Source: Edaphobacter sp. 4G125 (GTDB lineage Bacteria > Acidobacteriota > Terriglobia > Terriglobales > Acidobacteriaceae). Taken from it: a stretch of DNA of 64,000 nucleotides. Where the stretch lies: positions 1,051,501 through 1,115,500 of the forward strand of contig NZ_CP060393.1 in assembly GCF_014274685.1 (NCBI RefSeq). Direction: 5' to 3'. The position numbers and the translations under genes were made by a program. The notes beneath the pieces were generated by a model, which worked only from the letters and a program-made list of their open reading frames with translations, had not been told where the DNA came from and made no database searches. The first letter of the stretch is position 1. Each line of letters begins with the position of its first letter. This document shows positions 1 to 9,031 of the stretch, in pieces.

Positions 1-2
1 AT

Positions 3-2522
3 GCGAACAGTTGGGCGAACAATCATGTGACACCGAAGTTGCCCAAGGGTAATTTCAGCCAGAACCAGTTTGGCGGCACAATCGGCGGCCCTATTCTCCA
101 TGACCGACTCTTCTTCTTCGGGGATTATCAAGGTTTGCGTAGCACGCAGCAGACTACAGTGAATTCTGTTGTGCCATCCGCGAAGATGAAGCAGGGCGAC
201 CTATCTGAAGTGACAAATTACAACCCAATAGCCCTGCTTCCGAACCAGACGGGTTGCATAGTAGATAAAGTCATCAAACCTAGTTGCATCGATCCAGTAG
301 CAGCAAAGATCGCCGCGCTTTTACCAGATCCGAACAACATTCAATCGGCTAACGGTGCCTGGGACGGCTCGAATAACTATGTCTTCACATATCAACTTCC
401 ACAACAGGTCAATTCATTCGATACCCGTATCGATGACAAGCTGAATGATAAGAACACAATCTTCGGTCGCTATAGTTTTCTCAACCAGCATCGCCAAGAT
501 CCTCCGTGGACCTCGAACTTCACAATTGGTAATGGTGGTTTTGCGACGGACTATAACATTCGCAATCAGGGACTGGCTTTAGGTTTGACGACAATTCTTT
601 CGTCTACCGCAGTCAATCAGCTTCGTTTCGGTTGGAGTAGGGATAGCGCGCACAGTAATCCCATTGGCGTCACTCTTGGATCATCGGCAGCCGGGCAGGT
701 AGGGCTGACGGGCATTCCCGCAACGCCATATTCCGCAGGGTTACCCCCTATTGACGTTTCAGGTTTCCGGCGAGTGGGTGTGGACCTGTACCGGCCACAG
801 TTTCAGGCTGCTCAGGTGTGGCAGGTTTTGGAAAGCTTTACGAAGCTTGTCGGAACGCACAGTCTGATGTTCGGATACGAGTTTCACAGTAATACAGTGA
901 ATTTCCTTGACCTGGCTGCTCCGCAGGGTTTCATGGGATTCTCGGGATTATTTACGAACACGAATGGTTTTGGATATCCGGATTTTCTGTTAGGCAATGT
1001 AAACCAGACCTATTTCAACAGCGCGATTGTGGTGCATAACTATCTTCTGGGCAACTCATTCTACGCGCAGGATACGTGGCGCTTGAACAAGCGGTTGACC
1101 GTGAACTATGGCACGCGATATGAATTGTTTTCGCCCTGGTTGAATCGTACAAATTCACTTGCGAATTTCAATACTACAAACGGCGGTGGGTTGACGGTTG
1201 CCTCAAGTGGAGATTGGTATCAGCGTTCACTGATACATCCAGACAAGAACAACTTCGCTCCTCGTTTTGGTTTCAGCTATCAAGCAACGGACCGTATCGT
1301 ACTACGTGGTGGTTATGGCGTTTTCTATCAATATGTTAATCGTATAGGCTCTGAGTCTCAGCTAGGTCAGAACCAACCGTTCATGAAGTTTGTTAACGAT
1401 TCAAGGACAAGTTACACCCCTAACGTGACGACGCCTATTTTCTATCTGCAAAACGGGTTCCCTGGTGCGACTTATGCGAATTCGAACCCACCGCTCTATA
1501 TTCAGAAGACCAACTGGCAGGACCCCAATCAACGCACAAGCTATGTGCAGCAGTTCAGTTTTGGTCCACAATTCCAGATTTCTCCGACGACGGTGCTTGA
1601 AGCTGTTTACGTTGGCAACCTGGGACACAAGATGAACCGCCTTCGCAACGCCAACCAAGGGTTGATCACTGGCTTTACTGGTGCCACACCGAATGTAGTT
1701 TTTCCATATGCGAATCTTAACAACGGTAGTGCTCATGCTTTCCTGGAGCTTGCGACCAACGATGGGAATACCAATTACAACGGCTTAGTCATGAGCTTAC
1801 GCAAATCGATGAGTCATGGACTTGCCTATCAATTCAGCTATACCTATGCGCATAATTTCTCCGATTACGCGGATAACCTGACGGCAACTTCGACACCACA
1901 GAATGCTTATGACCGTCAGCACGAATACTCCAATTCGCCATTCGATCAGCGACACCGCTTTGTCGCGAGTGCGCAATACAAGCTCCCTATCGGTAGGGGT
2001 GGCATGGTGCTCAACAACGATTCGATGACCTCAAAGCTGGTTGGTGGCTGGCAGCTCAATGCAATCGTTACGATGGAAGCGGGAAATCCCTTCCTGATTA
2101 CGGCGATCGATCTTACTCAAACGGGCGGCAATCACGCCATGTATGCCAATTGCATTGGTGATGCTTTTGCCGGTGCGACGAAGGATCGCTCGATAATTAC
2201 GAACCAGTCAGCAACCGGACGATACATTAATCCTGTTGCATTTTCTCAGCCGGGAATCGGCCAATTCGGCACTTGCAAGCCTCGCCCTTACGCGGGCCCG
2301 GGGCGTCACAACGAAGACCTGAGTCTCTTTAAACAGTTCGAGTTTACCGACATCCGTAAACTCGAACTTCGGTTCGAGTTCTTCAATGCACTCAATCATG
2401 CTAATCTCGCGAATCCTTCAGCAAACTTTATTGGCCTCGCGAACCCGGGTCCTTTTGGCAAGGTGAGCAGTGTCTTGAATAGTGCTCGTCAGATCCAGAT
2501 GGCTGCAAAATTCTATTTCTGA
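3..2522 (+). CDS. TonB-dependent receptor, Oar-like, 5' end missing
   Basis: Outer-membrane active-transport receptor; the frame is open to the window edge, so the signal peptide, N-terminal regulatory domain and first part of the plug lie upstream. About 840 residues remain. Near the start the typical plug segment NQFGGTIGGPI is followed by LFFFGDYQGLR, then a long beta-barrel rich in aromatic strand ends, with the barrel segments FAPRFGFSYQ and NFAP-type turns seen in acidobacterial receptors. It ends in AAKFYF, an aromatic C-terminus expected for BAM-dependent insertion. Probably imports an oligosaccharide or glycoconjugate, because a secreted deacetylase, a permease, a kinase and a GH4 enzyme follow on the same strand. 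The substrate itself cannot be read from sequence. Confidence 0.9.
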   Translation, partial: ANSWANNHVTPKLPKGNFSQNQFGGTIGGPILHDRLFFFGDYQGLRSTQQTTVNSVVPSAKMKQGDLSEVTNYNPIALLPNQTGCIVDKVIKPSCIDPVAAKIAALLPDPNNIQSANGAWDGSNNYVFTYQLPQQVNSFDTRIDDKLNDKNTIFGRYSFLNQHRQDPPWTSNFTIGNGGFATDYNIRNQGLALGLTTILSSTAVNQLRFGWSRDSAHSNPIGVTLGSSAAGQVGLTGIPATPYSAGLPPIDVSGFRRVGVDLYRPQFQAAQVWQVLESFTKLVGTHSLMFGYEFHSNTVNFLDLAAPQGFMGFSGLFTNTNGFGYPDFLLGNVNQTYFNSAIVVHNYLLGNSFYAQDTWRLNKRLTVNYGTRYELFSPWLNRTNSLANFNTTNGGGLTVASSGDWYQRSLIHPDKNNFAPRFGFSYQATDRIVLRGGYGVFYQYVNRIGSESQLGQNQPFMKFVNDSRTSYTPNVTTPIFYLQNGFPGATYANSNPPLYIQKTNWQDPNQRTSYVQQFSFGPQFQISPTTVLEAVYVGNLGHKMNRLRNANQGLITGFTGATPNVVFPYANLNNGSAHAFLELATNDGNTNYNGLVMSLRKSMSHGLAYQFSYTYAHNFSDYADNLTATSTPQNAYDRQHEYSNSPFDQRHRFVASAQYKLPIGRGGMVLNNDSMTSKLVGGWQLNAIVTMEAGNPFLITAIDLTQTGGNHAMYANCIGDAFAGATKDRSIITNQSATGRYINPVAFSQPGIGQFGTCKPRPYAGPGRHNEDLSLFKQFEFTDIRKLELRFEFFNALNHANLANPSANFIGLANPGPFGKVSSVLNSARQIQMAAKFYF

Positions 2523-2561
2523 TCTTCATCGCGGAACGAACAAGACAGAAAGGCTCTTTTG

Positions 2562-5354
2562 ATGAATATTTTTAGAAGGCTGATCTGCGCCGTACTTATT
2601 CCGGCGCTTTCCTCGGGAGCGATGCTCTACGCGGCTGAAGTTAAACCGCATGTCGATGCAGAGGCGATTGCTCCTGATCAGGGTGCGGCGGCGACATGGC
2701 AGGCATTGAAGCGTCTGCATACCAGAGCCAGCCTTCTTATGATTGTGGCGCATCCAGATGATGAGGATGGCGCTACGCTCGCTTATGAGAGTCGCGGTGT
2801 CGGCGCGCGCGTGAGCTTATTAACATTGGATCGTGGTGAGGGTGGTGCGAATGTCATGTCGTCGGATTATTGGGATGCCCTCGGTCTGGTGCGGACGGAG
2901 GAGCTGTTGCAAGCAGATCGATACTACGGACTCGATGCGCAGTACTTCACCTCAATGGCCGATTATGGTTTCTCAAAGTCTCTAAATGAAGCTTTGGGGC
3001 AGTGGGGGCATGATCGAGTTCTTGAACAGGCTGTACGTGTAGTTCGCACAGTGCGGCCCTTGATCGTGTGTTCCGTCTTTGTTGGTGGCCCTACGGATGG
3101 TCATGGTCAACATGCAACCGCGGGTTTGATGGCTCAAGAAGTTTTCAAGGCAGCAGGGGACCCGAAGATGTTTCCTGAGCAGATCAAGGAGGGATTGCTT
3201 CCCTGGTCTCCGGTAAAGACTTATGCTCGTGTTCCGTTCTTTCGCGTGTCAGAGAAGGGAATGTATGACTATGCGAACCATACCTGGGGGCCTGTAGGAG
3301 TTACGAACCACATTACGGGGAAGTGGGAACCAGGCAAGCCTTCGGTAACGGTCAGCGTTCCATCTGGAACCTTCGATACTGTTATTGGGCAGACGTATAC
3401 GCAGATATCTCACGAAGGGTTAGGTTTTCAGCGATCGCAAAATGGAGGGCCCAATGTTCCTTTGTCCGGCTCGCTGATGAGCGACTATCACCGGTTTGGT
3501 TCAACGATTGATTCAAAGCCCACGGAAGAGAGTTTCTTCGATGGCGTGGATGTCTCTCTGACCGGGATCACAGATCTTGCTGGAAACCAAGCGCCGCAGT
3601 CACTTCGTAGTGGTTTATCGGAGATCAATAGCCTGATCGAGAAGGCAATCACAGAATTTTCGGCAGCAAAGCCGGCGGCAATTGCTCCAGACCTTGCACA
3701 AGGGAAGAAAAGGTTAGAAGTACTCATTGGTGAGGTTGAAAAGAGTGCATTGTCTAATCCAGCCAAGGACAACGTGCTCTATGAACTGAGAGTGAAGGAC
3801 AGGCAGTTCAACGATGCATTGGTTGCAGCGCTACAGATTTCGCTGAATGCAGATGTCACGGTGGGAGGCAAGGACGATCCCATGATGGCAATGTTTCGCG
3901 GCGCTCAATCGACCTTCCAGATGGCGACGCCGGGATTGTCATTTCCTGTTAAGGTGCATCTCTATCAGCCGTCTGTATCCTCGTTGGCAATCAACAGTGT
4001 GAGTCTGAAGGGAACATCAGGGAAAAATTGGGATGTAAAGGGACCTACTGCTCCAACGCAGGTAAATGCAACGAAGGCCGTAGAGGTGACCTACTCTGTC
4101 CAGGTGCCCGAGGATGAGCCGTTCACCCGCCCCTACTTTACGCGGGATGGATTGCAGAATGCCTTCTATGAAGTGGCGAAGGACGCTCCTCGAAATAAGC
4201 CGTTCAGCCCATATCCGCTTCAGGCTGAAGCAGAGCTGAACTACGAAGGGACTTCGATCCAGCTGGCAAGCGTGGTTCAGGTAGTGAGCAGAGTCAATGG
4301 GCCCGGTCTCTTGCGTTATCCAATGCCGGTGGGTCCTGCACTCTCAGTTGCGTTGTCTCCGGCTGCTGGAGTGATTCCATTAGGTAGCCAATCCACAACC
4401 GTAAGCGTTCGTGTTCGTAATAATGTTCAAGGTGCAGCAGAACCTGTTGTGCGACTGGCGTTGCCTTCCGGCTGGAGTGCCACACCGGATTCCATCCCCA
4501 TTCATTTCACGCAGACAGGCGAGGAGCAGACGGTCTCTTTCTCTGTAAAGCCAAAGGCAGCAGAGGGGGCCCAATATACCGTAACTGCGGTCGCCTCGCT
4601 AAGTGGCAAGGAATATAGAGAAGGCTATACGACAGTAGGGTATGTCGGGCTGCGTCCGTATTTTCTCTATGCTCCGGCCAAGTACACCACGGTTGGCACC
4701 GATGTAAAGATGGCTCCGGGAGAGTCGATCGCTTATGTCGAAGGCAGTGGCGACGATGTTCCCTCTGCGCTGGAACAGATTGGCGTGCACGTTACGCATC
4801 TTTCGGCTCAGGATCTCGCAAGTGGAAACCTGCAGAAGTATGACGCCATTGTTTTAGGCGTAAGGGCCTATGCCGTGCGTCCAGATCTGATTGCGAATAA
4901 TGCAAGGCTTTTGCAGTATGTCGAAAAAGGCGGTGTTGTGATCGTGCAATACAACACGCCGGAGTATGACCACAATTACGGCCCTTATCCATATGTCATG
5001 AGCGGTGATCCGGAAGAGGTGACCGATGAGAAGTCGGTGGTGAAGATTCTTGCGCCGAACAATCCTGTGTTCAACTGGCCGAACAAGATCACCGAGAAAG
5101 ATTTTGATGGCTGGATTGAAGAACGCGGCTCGAAGTTTTTGCAGTCGTGGGATCCGAAATATACTCCGTTGCTGGAAACTCATGATGCCGGACAGCCTGA
5201 ACAGAAGGGCGGTCTCGTCTATGCCCGGTATGGCAAGGGTGTGTATATCTACAATGCGTACGCGTTTTATCGGCAGCTTCCTTTAGGAGTACCTGGAGCA
5301 TTCCGGCTCTTCGCAAATATGTTGAGTCTGCCCAAGAACCCTGAGATTCACTAG
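2562..5354 (+). CDS. Secreted PIG-L/LmbE family deacetylase with C-terminal extension
   Basis: Predicted zinc-dependent N-deacetylase acting on N-acetyl-amino-sugar conjugates. An N-terminal signal peptide (residues 1-25, ending near LYAAE) puts it outside the cytoplasm. The PIG-L domain spans roughly 55-260: AHPDDED at 63-69 carries the first metal ligands and the catalytic Asp, RTEEL at 111-115 is the usual helix, and HGQH at 181-184 supplies the further His. The middle contains beta-rich, immunoglobulin-like segments. The last 240 residues resemble a class I glutamine-amidotransferase/ThuA-like fold (for example GVVIVQYNTPEY), which I infer rather than recognise firmly. ATG 2562 was chosen over TTG 2559 because AGAAAGG lies upstream at normal spacing. 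At 930 aa it is about four times a simple PIG-L enzyme. It is 39 bases after the receptor. Confidence 0.85.
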   Translation: MNIFRRLICAVLIPALSSGAMLYAAEVKPHVDAEAIAPDQGAAATWQALKRLHTRASLLMIVAHPDDEDGATLAYESRGVGARVSLLTLDRGEGGANVMSSDYWDALGLVRTEELLQADRYYGLDAQYFTSMADYGFSKSLNEALGQWGHDRVLEQAVRVVRTVRPLIVCSVFVGGPTDGHGQHATAGLMAQEVFKAAGDPKMFPEQIKEGLLPWSPVKTYARVPFFRVSEKGMYDYANHTWGPVGVTNHITGKWEPGKPSVTVSVPSGTFDTVIGQTYTQISHEGLGFQRSQNGGPNVPLSGSLMSDYHRFGSTIDSKPTEESFFDGVDVSLTGITDLAGNQAPQSLRSGLSEINSLIEKAITEFSAAKPAAIAPDLAQGKKRLEVLIGEVEKSALSNPAKDNVLYELRVKDRQFNDALVAALQISLNADVTVGGKDDPMMAMFRGAQSTFQMATPGLSFPVKVHLYQPSVSSLAINSVSLKGTSGKNWDVKGPTAPTQVNATKAVEVTYSVQVPEDEPFTRPYFTRDGLQNAFYEVAKDAPRNKPFSPYPLQAEAELNYEGTSIQLASVVQVVSRVNGPGLLRYPMPVGPALSVALSPAAGVIPLGSQSTTVSVRVRNNVQGAAEPVVRLALPSGWSATPDSIPIHFTQTGEEQTVSFSVKPKAAEGAQYTVTAVASLSGKEYREGYTTVGYVGLRPYFLYAPAKYTTVGTDVKMAPGESIAYVEGSGDDVPSALEQIGVHVTHLSAQDLASGNLQKYDAIVLGVRAYAVRPDLIANNARLLQYVEKGGVVIVQYNTPEYDHNYGPYPYVMSGDPEEVTDEKSVVKILAPNNPVFNWPNKITEKDFDGWIEERGSKFLQSWDPKYTPLLETHDAGQPEQKGGLVYARYGKGVYIYNAYAFYRQLPLGVPGAFRLFANMLSLPKNPEIH

Positions 5355-5363
5355 CTGAGCTTT

Positions 5364-6716
5364 ATGGCAAATCAGGCGGTGCGAGCCGAACATCTCGAAC
5401 GTGGCATGGGGCTGTGGGGAGCTCTCTCCGCCAACCTGCTTAATATGGTTGGCGTTGGTCCCTTCCTTACTATTCCTTTAGCGCTTGCGGCGATGGGTGG
5501 ACCTCAGGCAATGTTGGGCTGGATATTTGGTGCGGTCCTTGCGCTTTGTGACGGCATGGTGTGGGCTGAGCTTGGTTCGCGGATGCCGGATTCAGGTGGT
5601 TCCTATCACTATCTGTCACAAGCGTTTGGACCCAATAGCGCAGGTCGTCTGATCTCATTTCTTTTTCTTTGGCAGACACTACTTATTGGCCCTATCTCGA
5701 TCGCTTCCGGTGCGGTTGGGTTTGCGGAATATTCGAGCGTCTTTCATCCTTTCAGCCCTCCCCAACTCAAAATGATCGCGATAGTGCTCTGCCTGCTGAA
5801 TCTGGTGGTGCTCTACCGCCCGATCCGTTCAATCGGGACCTTGTCTGTCGTTGTGATGACAGCAGTCGTTGCGACCTGTTGTTGGATCATCTTTGCTGGA
5901 GCTTCACATTTCCATCCGGCGCTTGCCTTCGACTTTCCTCCCCATGCGTTTCACCCCTCTCGATCATTCTGGATAGGATTAGGTTCCGCGGTCTTGATCG
6001 CCACCTATGATTACGGCGGCTATAACAATGTTTGCTACATCGGTGGTGAGATCAAGAACCCGCGTCGGAATATTCCGCGAGCAGTTCTAATCTCGATCCT
6101 CTTTGTTGCCGCTCTCTATCTTGCAATGAATATTGCAATCCTGAGTGTTCTGCCGTGGAGAGAGGCGATGCACTCCAAAGCAATTGTTGCGGATTTCATT
6201 CATGCGATCTACGGATCTTACGCGGCAAAGCTAGCTTCACTCCTGATTCTTGTGGCAAGTTGGGGATCAGCCTATGCAATTCTTCTTGGCTACTCGCGTA
6301 TTCCGTATGCAGCGGCGGTCGATGGTCAATTTCCCGGTGTATTTGCACGTATTCATCCGCGAGGGCACTTTCCGACAACCTCATTGATCTACATGGGCAT
6401 TGGTTCTGCGCTGATGTGTATTTTTTCGCTGGCTGAGCTGATCTCGATCCTTATTGTGATTCAGACGCTGCTGCAGAGCATCGCGCAATGCATTGCTGTT
6501 GTACTGCTGCGCAGGCGATCGAAGTCAGATCCAGAACTGTTTCGTATGCCCTTCTATCCGCTGCCTGTGGCGATTGCCCTTGTGGGATGGGTCTACATCA
6601 TTGCAACCAGCGAGTGGAAGCATGTTGCGGTGGGTGTTGTGCTCGCCGCTTCCGGTGTTGGGTTTTACCTGATACAAGCACGTAAAAAAGAGGAGTGGCC
6701 GTTCAGGCAGGCATGA
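5364..6716 (+). CDS. APC superfamily amino acid/glyco-amino acid permease
   Basis: Inner-membrane secondary transporter of the amino acid-polyamine-organocation superfamily, 450 aa with about 12 hydrophobic segments, the usual size. The first helix holds the unwound Gly-rich stretch (MVGVGPF) and is followed by GSRMPDSGGSYHYL, a hallmark of the family. It starts 9 bases after the deacetylase and its stop overlaps the start of the kinase gene (ATGA), so it is translationally coupled to a sugar kinase. APC porters mostly carry amino acids, but FrlA, a member, carries fructoselysine next to a PfkB kinase. By analogy the cargo here may be a sugar-amino acid conjugate (inference). Confidence 0.85.
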   Translation: MANQAVRAEHLERGMGLWGALSANLLNMVGVGPFLTIPLALAAMGGPQAMLGWIFGAVLALCDGMVWAELGSRMPDSGGSYHYLSQAFGPNSAGRLISFLFLWQTLLIGPISIASGAVGFAEYSSVFHPFSPPQLKMIAIVLCLLNLVVLYRPIRSIGTLSVVVMTAVVATCCWIIFAGASHFHPALAFDFPPHAFHPSRSFWIGLGSAVLIATYDYGGYNNVCYIGGEIKNPRRNIPRAVLISILFVAALYLAMNIAILSVLPWREAMHSKAIVADFIHAIYGSYAAKLASLLILVASWGSAYAILLGYSRIPYAAAVDGQFPGVFARIHPRGHFPTTSLIYMGIGSALMCIFSLAELISILIVIQTLLQSIAQCIAVVLLRRRSKSDPELFRMPFYPLPVAIALVGWVYIIATSEWKHVAVGVVLAASGVGFYLIQARKKEEWPFRQA

Positions 6717-7636
6717 TTTACGACGTAACAGTGATCGGGGAGATCTATCTTGACCATGTCTTCAGCGGGTTTGAGGCGTGGCCCAATCCAGGGGAAGAGA
6801 TCTTTACGGAGCAGTACGCCTGGGAGCTTGGAGGCGGAGCTGTGACCACGGCATGCGCGCTTTCGCGGCTAGGCAGAGAGGTTAACCTGATCGGGATCGT
6901 TGGTGAAGATCAGTTCTCTGTTGTAGAGGCTCGTCTTGCGAGTTTTGGAGTGTCGGCTGCGAATCTTTGTCGCAGCAAAGGGAGAAGTGGTGTAACGGTA
7001 AGTATCTCGACTAGACAGGATCGCTCGTTCTTTACTTATCGTGGGGTCAACCAGAACCTCTCGCGTTATCTGACCCAGGAAAAACCTCTGCTGCAAGGAG
7101 CCTCTGCGGCGCGACACGTCCATCTTGCGATGCCGTTGAGCGCGGCTGATTGCAGTATGGTCGTTCCCATCCTGAAGTCTCAGGGGGCGACCGTATCGAT
7201 TGATGTGGGACACCATCTCGAATGGCTCCAGAATAAGCAGAATCTCGAGGTCTTACGTCAGATGGACTTTACCTTGCCGAATGAAAAAGAGGCCGTCATT
7301 CTGGCGGGAACGCCTACGGATTATTTGCAGCTTTGTCGTAGTCTCGGTGTGCACCGTTCCTTGGTAAAGATGGGAGCGGCAGGAGCGGTTATGATGGTCG
7401 GCAATGAGGAGCATCGAGCAGCTTCGCCAGACGTAAAAACAGTGGATACGACAGGGGCAGGCGACGCGTTCGACGCGGGATTTATCGATGCTGTTCTCTC
7501 GGGGCTCCCACCCAAACAATGCCTCGAATGGGCGTGCGTCTGCGGAGCGCTTTCGACACGTGCGGTCGGTGCTTTGGATGCGCTTCCAACCCGTACTGAG
7601 GCGGAAGCCGTATGTGAGGAAAATTATGCCGCGTAA
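6713..7636 (+). CDS. PfkB family carbohydrate kinase
   Basis: ATP-dependent sugar or glycoside kinase of the ribokinase fold, about 307 aa. The N-terminal substrate region has GGGAVTTACALSRLG, and the C-terminal signature DTTGAGDAFDAGF contains the anion hole and catalytic Asp. The ATG at 6713 overlaps the permease stop; an upstream in-frame GTG (6695) is possible but would lengthen the overlap. The next gene starts 11 bases before this one ends. Substrate unknown: adenosine, fructose, ribose and fructoselysine kinases share these motifs. The permease before it and the phospho-glycosidase after it suggest that it phosphorylates the imported compound. Confidence 0.88.
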   Translation: MIYDVTVIGEIYLDHVFSGFEAWPNPGEEIFTEQYAWELGGGAVTTACALSRLGREVNLIGIVGEDQFSVVEARLASFGVSAANLCRSKGRSGVTVSISTRQDRSFFTYRGVNQNLSRYLTQEKPLLQGASAARHVHLAMPLSAADCSMVVPILKSQGATVSIDVGHHLEWLQNKQNLEVLRQMDFTLPNEKEAVILAGTPTDYLQLCRSLGVHRSLVKMGAAGAVMMVGNEEHRAASPDVKTVDTTGAGDAFDAGFIDAVLSGLPPKQCLEWACVCGALSTRAVGALDALPTRTEAEAVCEENYAA

Positions 7637-8975
7637 AATTGCGTTTCTTGGGGGCGGTGGAGTTCGGACCCCCTTGGTTGTTTTCGGTATTGATGAGTCA
7701 GCGAAAAAACTAGATGCAGAAGAGTTGGTTCTCTACGACATCGATACAGAACGCGTGGAGATGATTGCAGAGCTAGGCCGCGAGGTCGTCCGTAGCAATG
7801 GTGGATCGCTACGTGTCACTGTGGTACAAACGGAAGAAGAGGCCGTGGATGGCGCGTCGTTTGTTCTTAATAGTGTTCGTGTAGGCGGTATCGCGACGCG
7901 CGCACACGATGAATGTGCATCGATTTCATGTGGCTATCCTGGGCAGGAGACAACTGGTCCCGGTGGAGTTGCTATGGGGCAGCGCACTATCCCAATCGCA
8001 ATTAAACAGGCGCGGTTAGTGGAGAGGCTTGCGCCAAAGGCATGGATTATCAACTTTACCAATCCTGCTGGACTGATCACGCAAGCCATCATGCATCATT
8101 CCAGTGCTCGCGTGGTCGGGATCTGCGATACCCCTACGGAGATGTTGCACCGCATCCAATCGGCGCTGAAGGTCTCCGCTTCGGAATTGGAGTGTGATTA
8201 TGTAGGACTAAACCATCTCGGATGGATCCGCAGAATCGTTGTGCGAGGGCAGGATGTGACAGATCGTGTCTTGAATGATGATGCAATTCTCTCGCAGCTG
8301 TACTCGGCTCCTCTCTTCGACCATGAGTTGATTCGAGCCCTGCGGCTGATCCCAACGGAATATCTCTTCTTCTATTACTCACGGCGCAGGGCGCTTGAAA
8401 ATCAGAAGAGGCAGGGCAGCACACGCGGCGAGCAGATTGCGCAGATGAATGAGTCCCTAACATTACGGCTGATGAATCTGTTCTCTAAGGGAGATGCTCC
8501 CGGTGCGCTGCAGGCATATATCGATTACCTTAACCTGCGTTCCGGCTCCTACATGAAGCTCGAAGGGGAAGGGCAATCGGCCTTCGACCAGCAGGCGCCC
8601 GAAGAAGACCCCTTCAGGGCCGCCAGCGGTTACCACCGCATCGCTCTCCAGGTGATGAATTCTCTTTGCAGCAACAAATCGGACCGCGTGATTGTGAATA
8701 CCCGGAATGGCAGCGTGTTGCCCGAGATCGATGCGGATGATGTGATCGAGACCGCCTGCAATATCGGCAACGACAAGATAGAAGCGTTGCCCGCAGGATC
8801 TTTGCCGGAAGCAGTGCGCGGGCTTGTGCTCGCAGTTAAGGCCTATGAACGAGCTGCGATCGAGGCGGCAATCAGCGGCTCTGAACGGGATCTTCGCAAA
8901 GCGATGTTGCTGTACCCCAGCATAGGAGAGTGGGAACCATCACAGGATCTTTTGAAAGTGATGCGCTGGCGATAA
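7626..8975 (+). CDS. GH4 family phospho-glycosidase (6-phospho-beta-glucosidase type)
   Basis: NAD- and Mn-dependent glycosidase using the redox-elimination mechanism of family GH4. 449 aa from ATG 7626, which has GAGGA upstream; the frame is open further upstream, but inside the kinase gene. Seen: Rossmann loop [10 protein letters not shown] (8-17), GQETTGPGG (106-114), NFTNPAG (143-149), metal-binding Cys167 in CDTP, His197 in GLNHLGW, and VNTRNGS near the end. CNVP is the usual form of the Cys motif in 6-phospho-beta-glucosidases and CDMP in 6-phospho-alpha-glucosidases, so CDTP is unusual but on the phosphosugar side. No PTS gene is present; the kinase upstream would have to make the phosphorylated substrate. 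Confidence 0.87.
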   Translation: MPRKIAFLGGGGVRTPLVVFGIDESAKKLDAEELVLYDIDTERVEMIAELGREVVRSNGGSLRVTVVQTEEEAVDGASFVLNSVRVGGIATRAHDECASISCGYPGQETTGPGGVAMGQRTIPIAIKQARLVERLAPKAWIINFTNPAGLITQAIMHHSSARVVGICDTPTEMLHRIQSALKVSASELECDYVGLNHLGWIRRIVVRGQDVTDRVLNDDAILSQLYSAPLFDHELIRALRLIPTEYLFFYYSRRRALENQKRQGSTRGEQIAQMNESLTLRLMNLFSKGDAPGALQAYIDYLNLRSGSYMKLEGEGQSAFDQQAPEEDPFRAASGYHRIALQVMNSLCSNKSDRVIVNTRNGSVLPEIDADDVIETACNIGNDKIEALPAGSLPEAVRGLVLAVKAYERAAIEAAISGSERDLRKAMLLYPSIGEWEPSQDLLKVMRWR

Positions 8976-9031
8976 TCCGGGCCGCAATCCATTGGAAAGG
9001 TTTTGTTCTACATCGGTAAGATGGATGAGCC

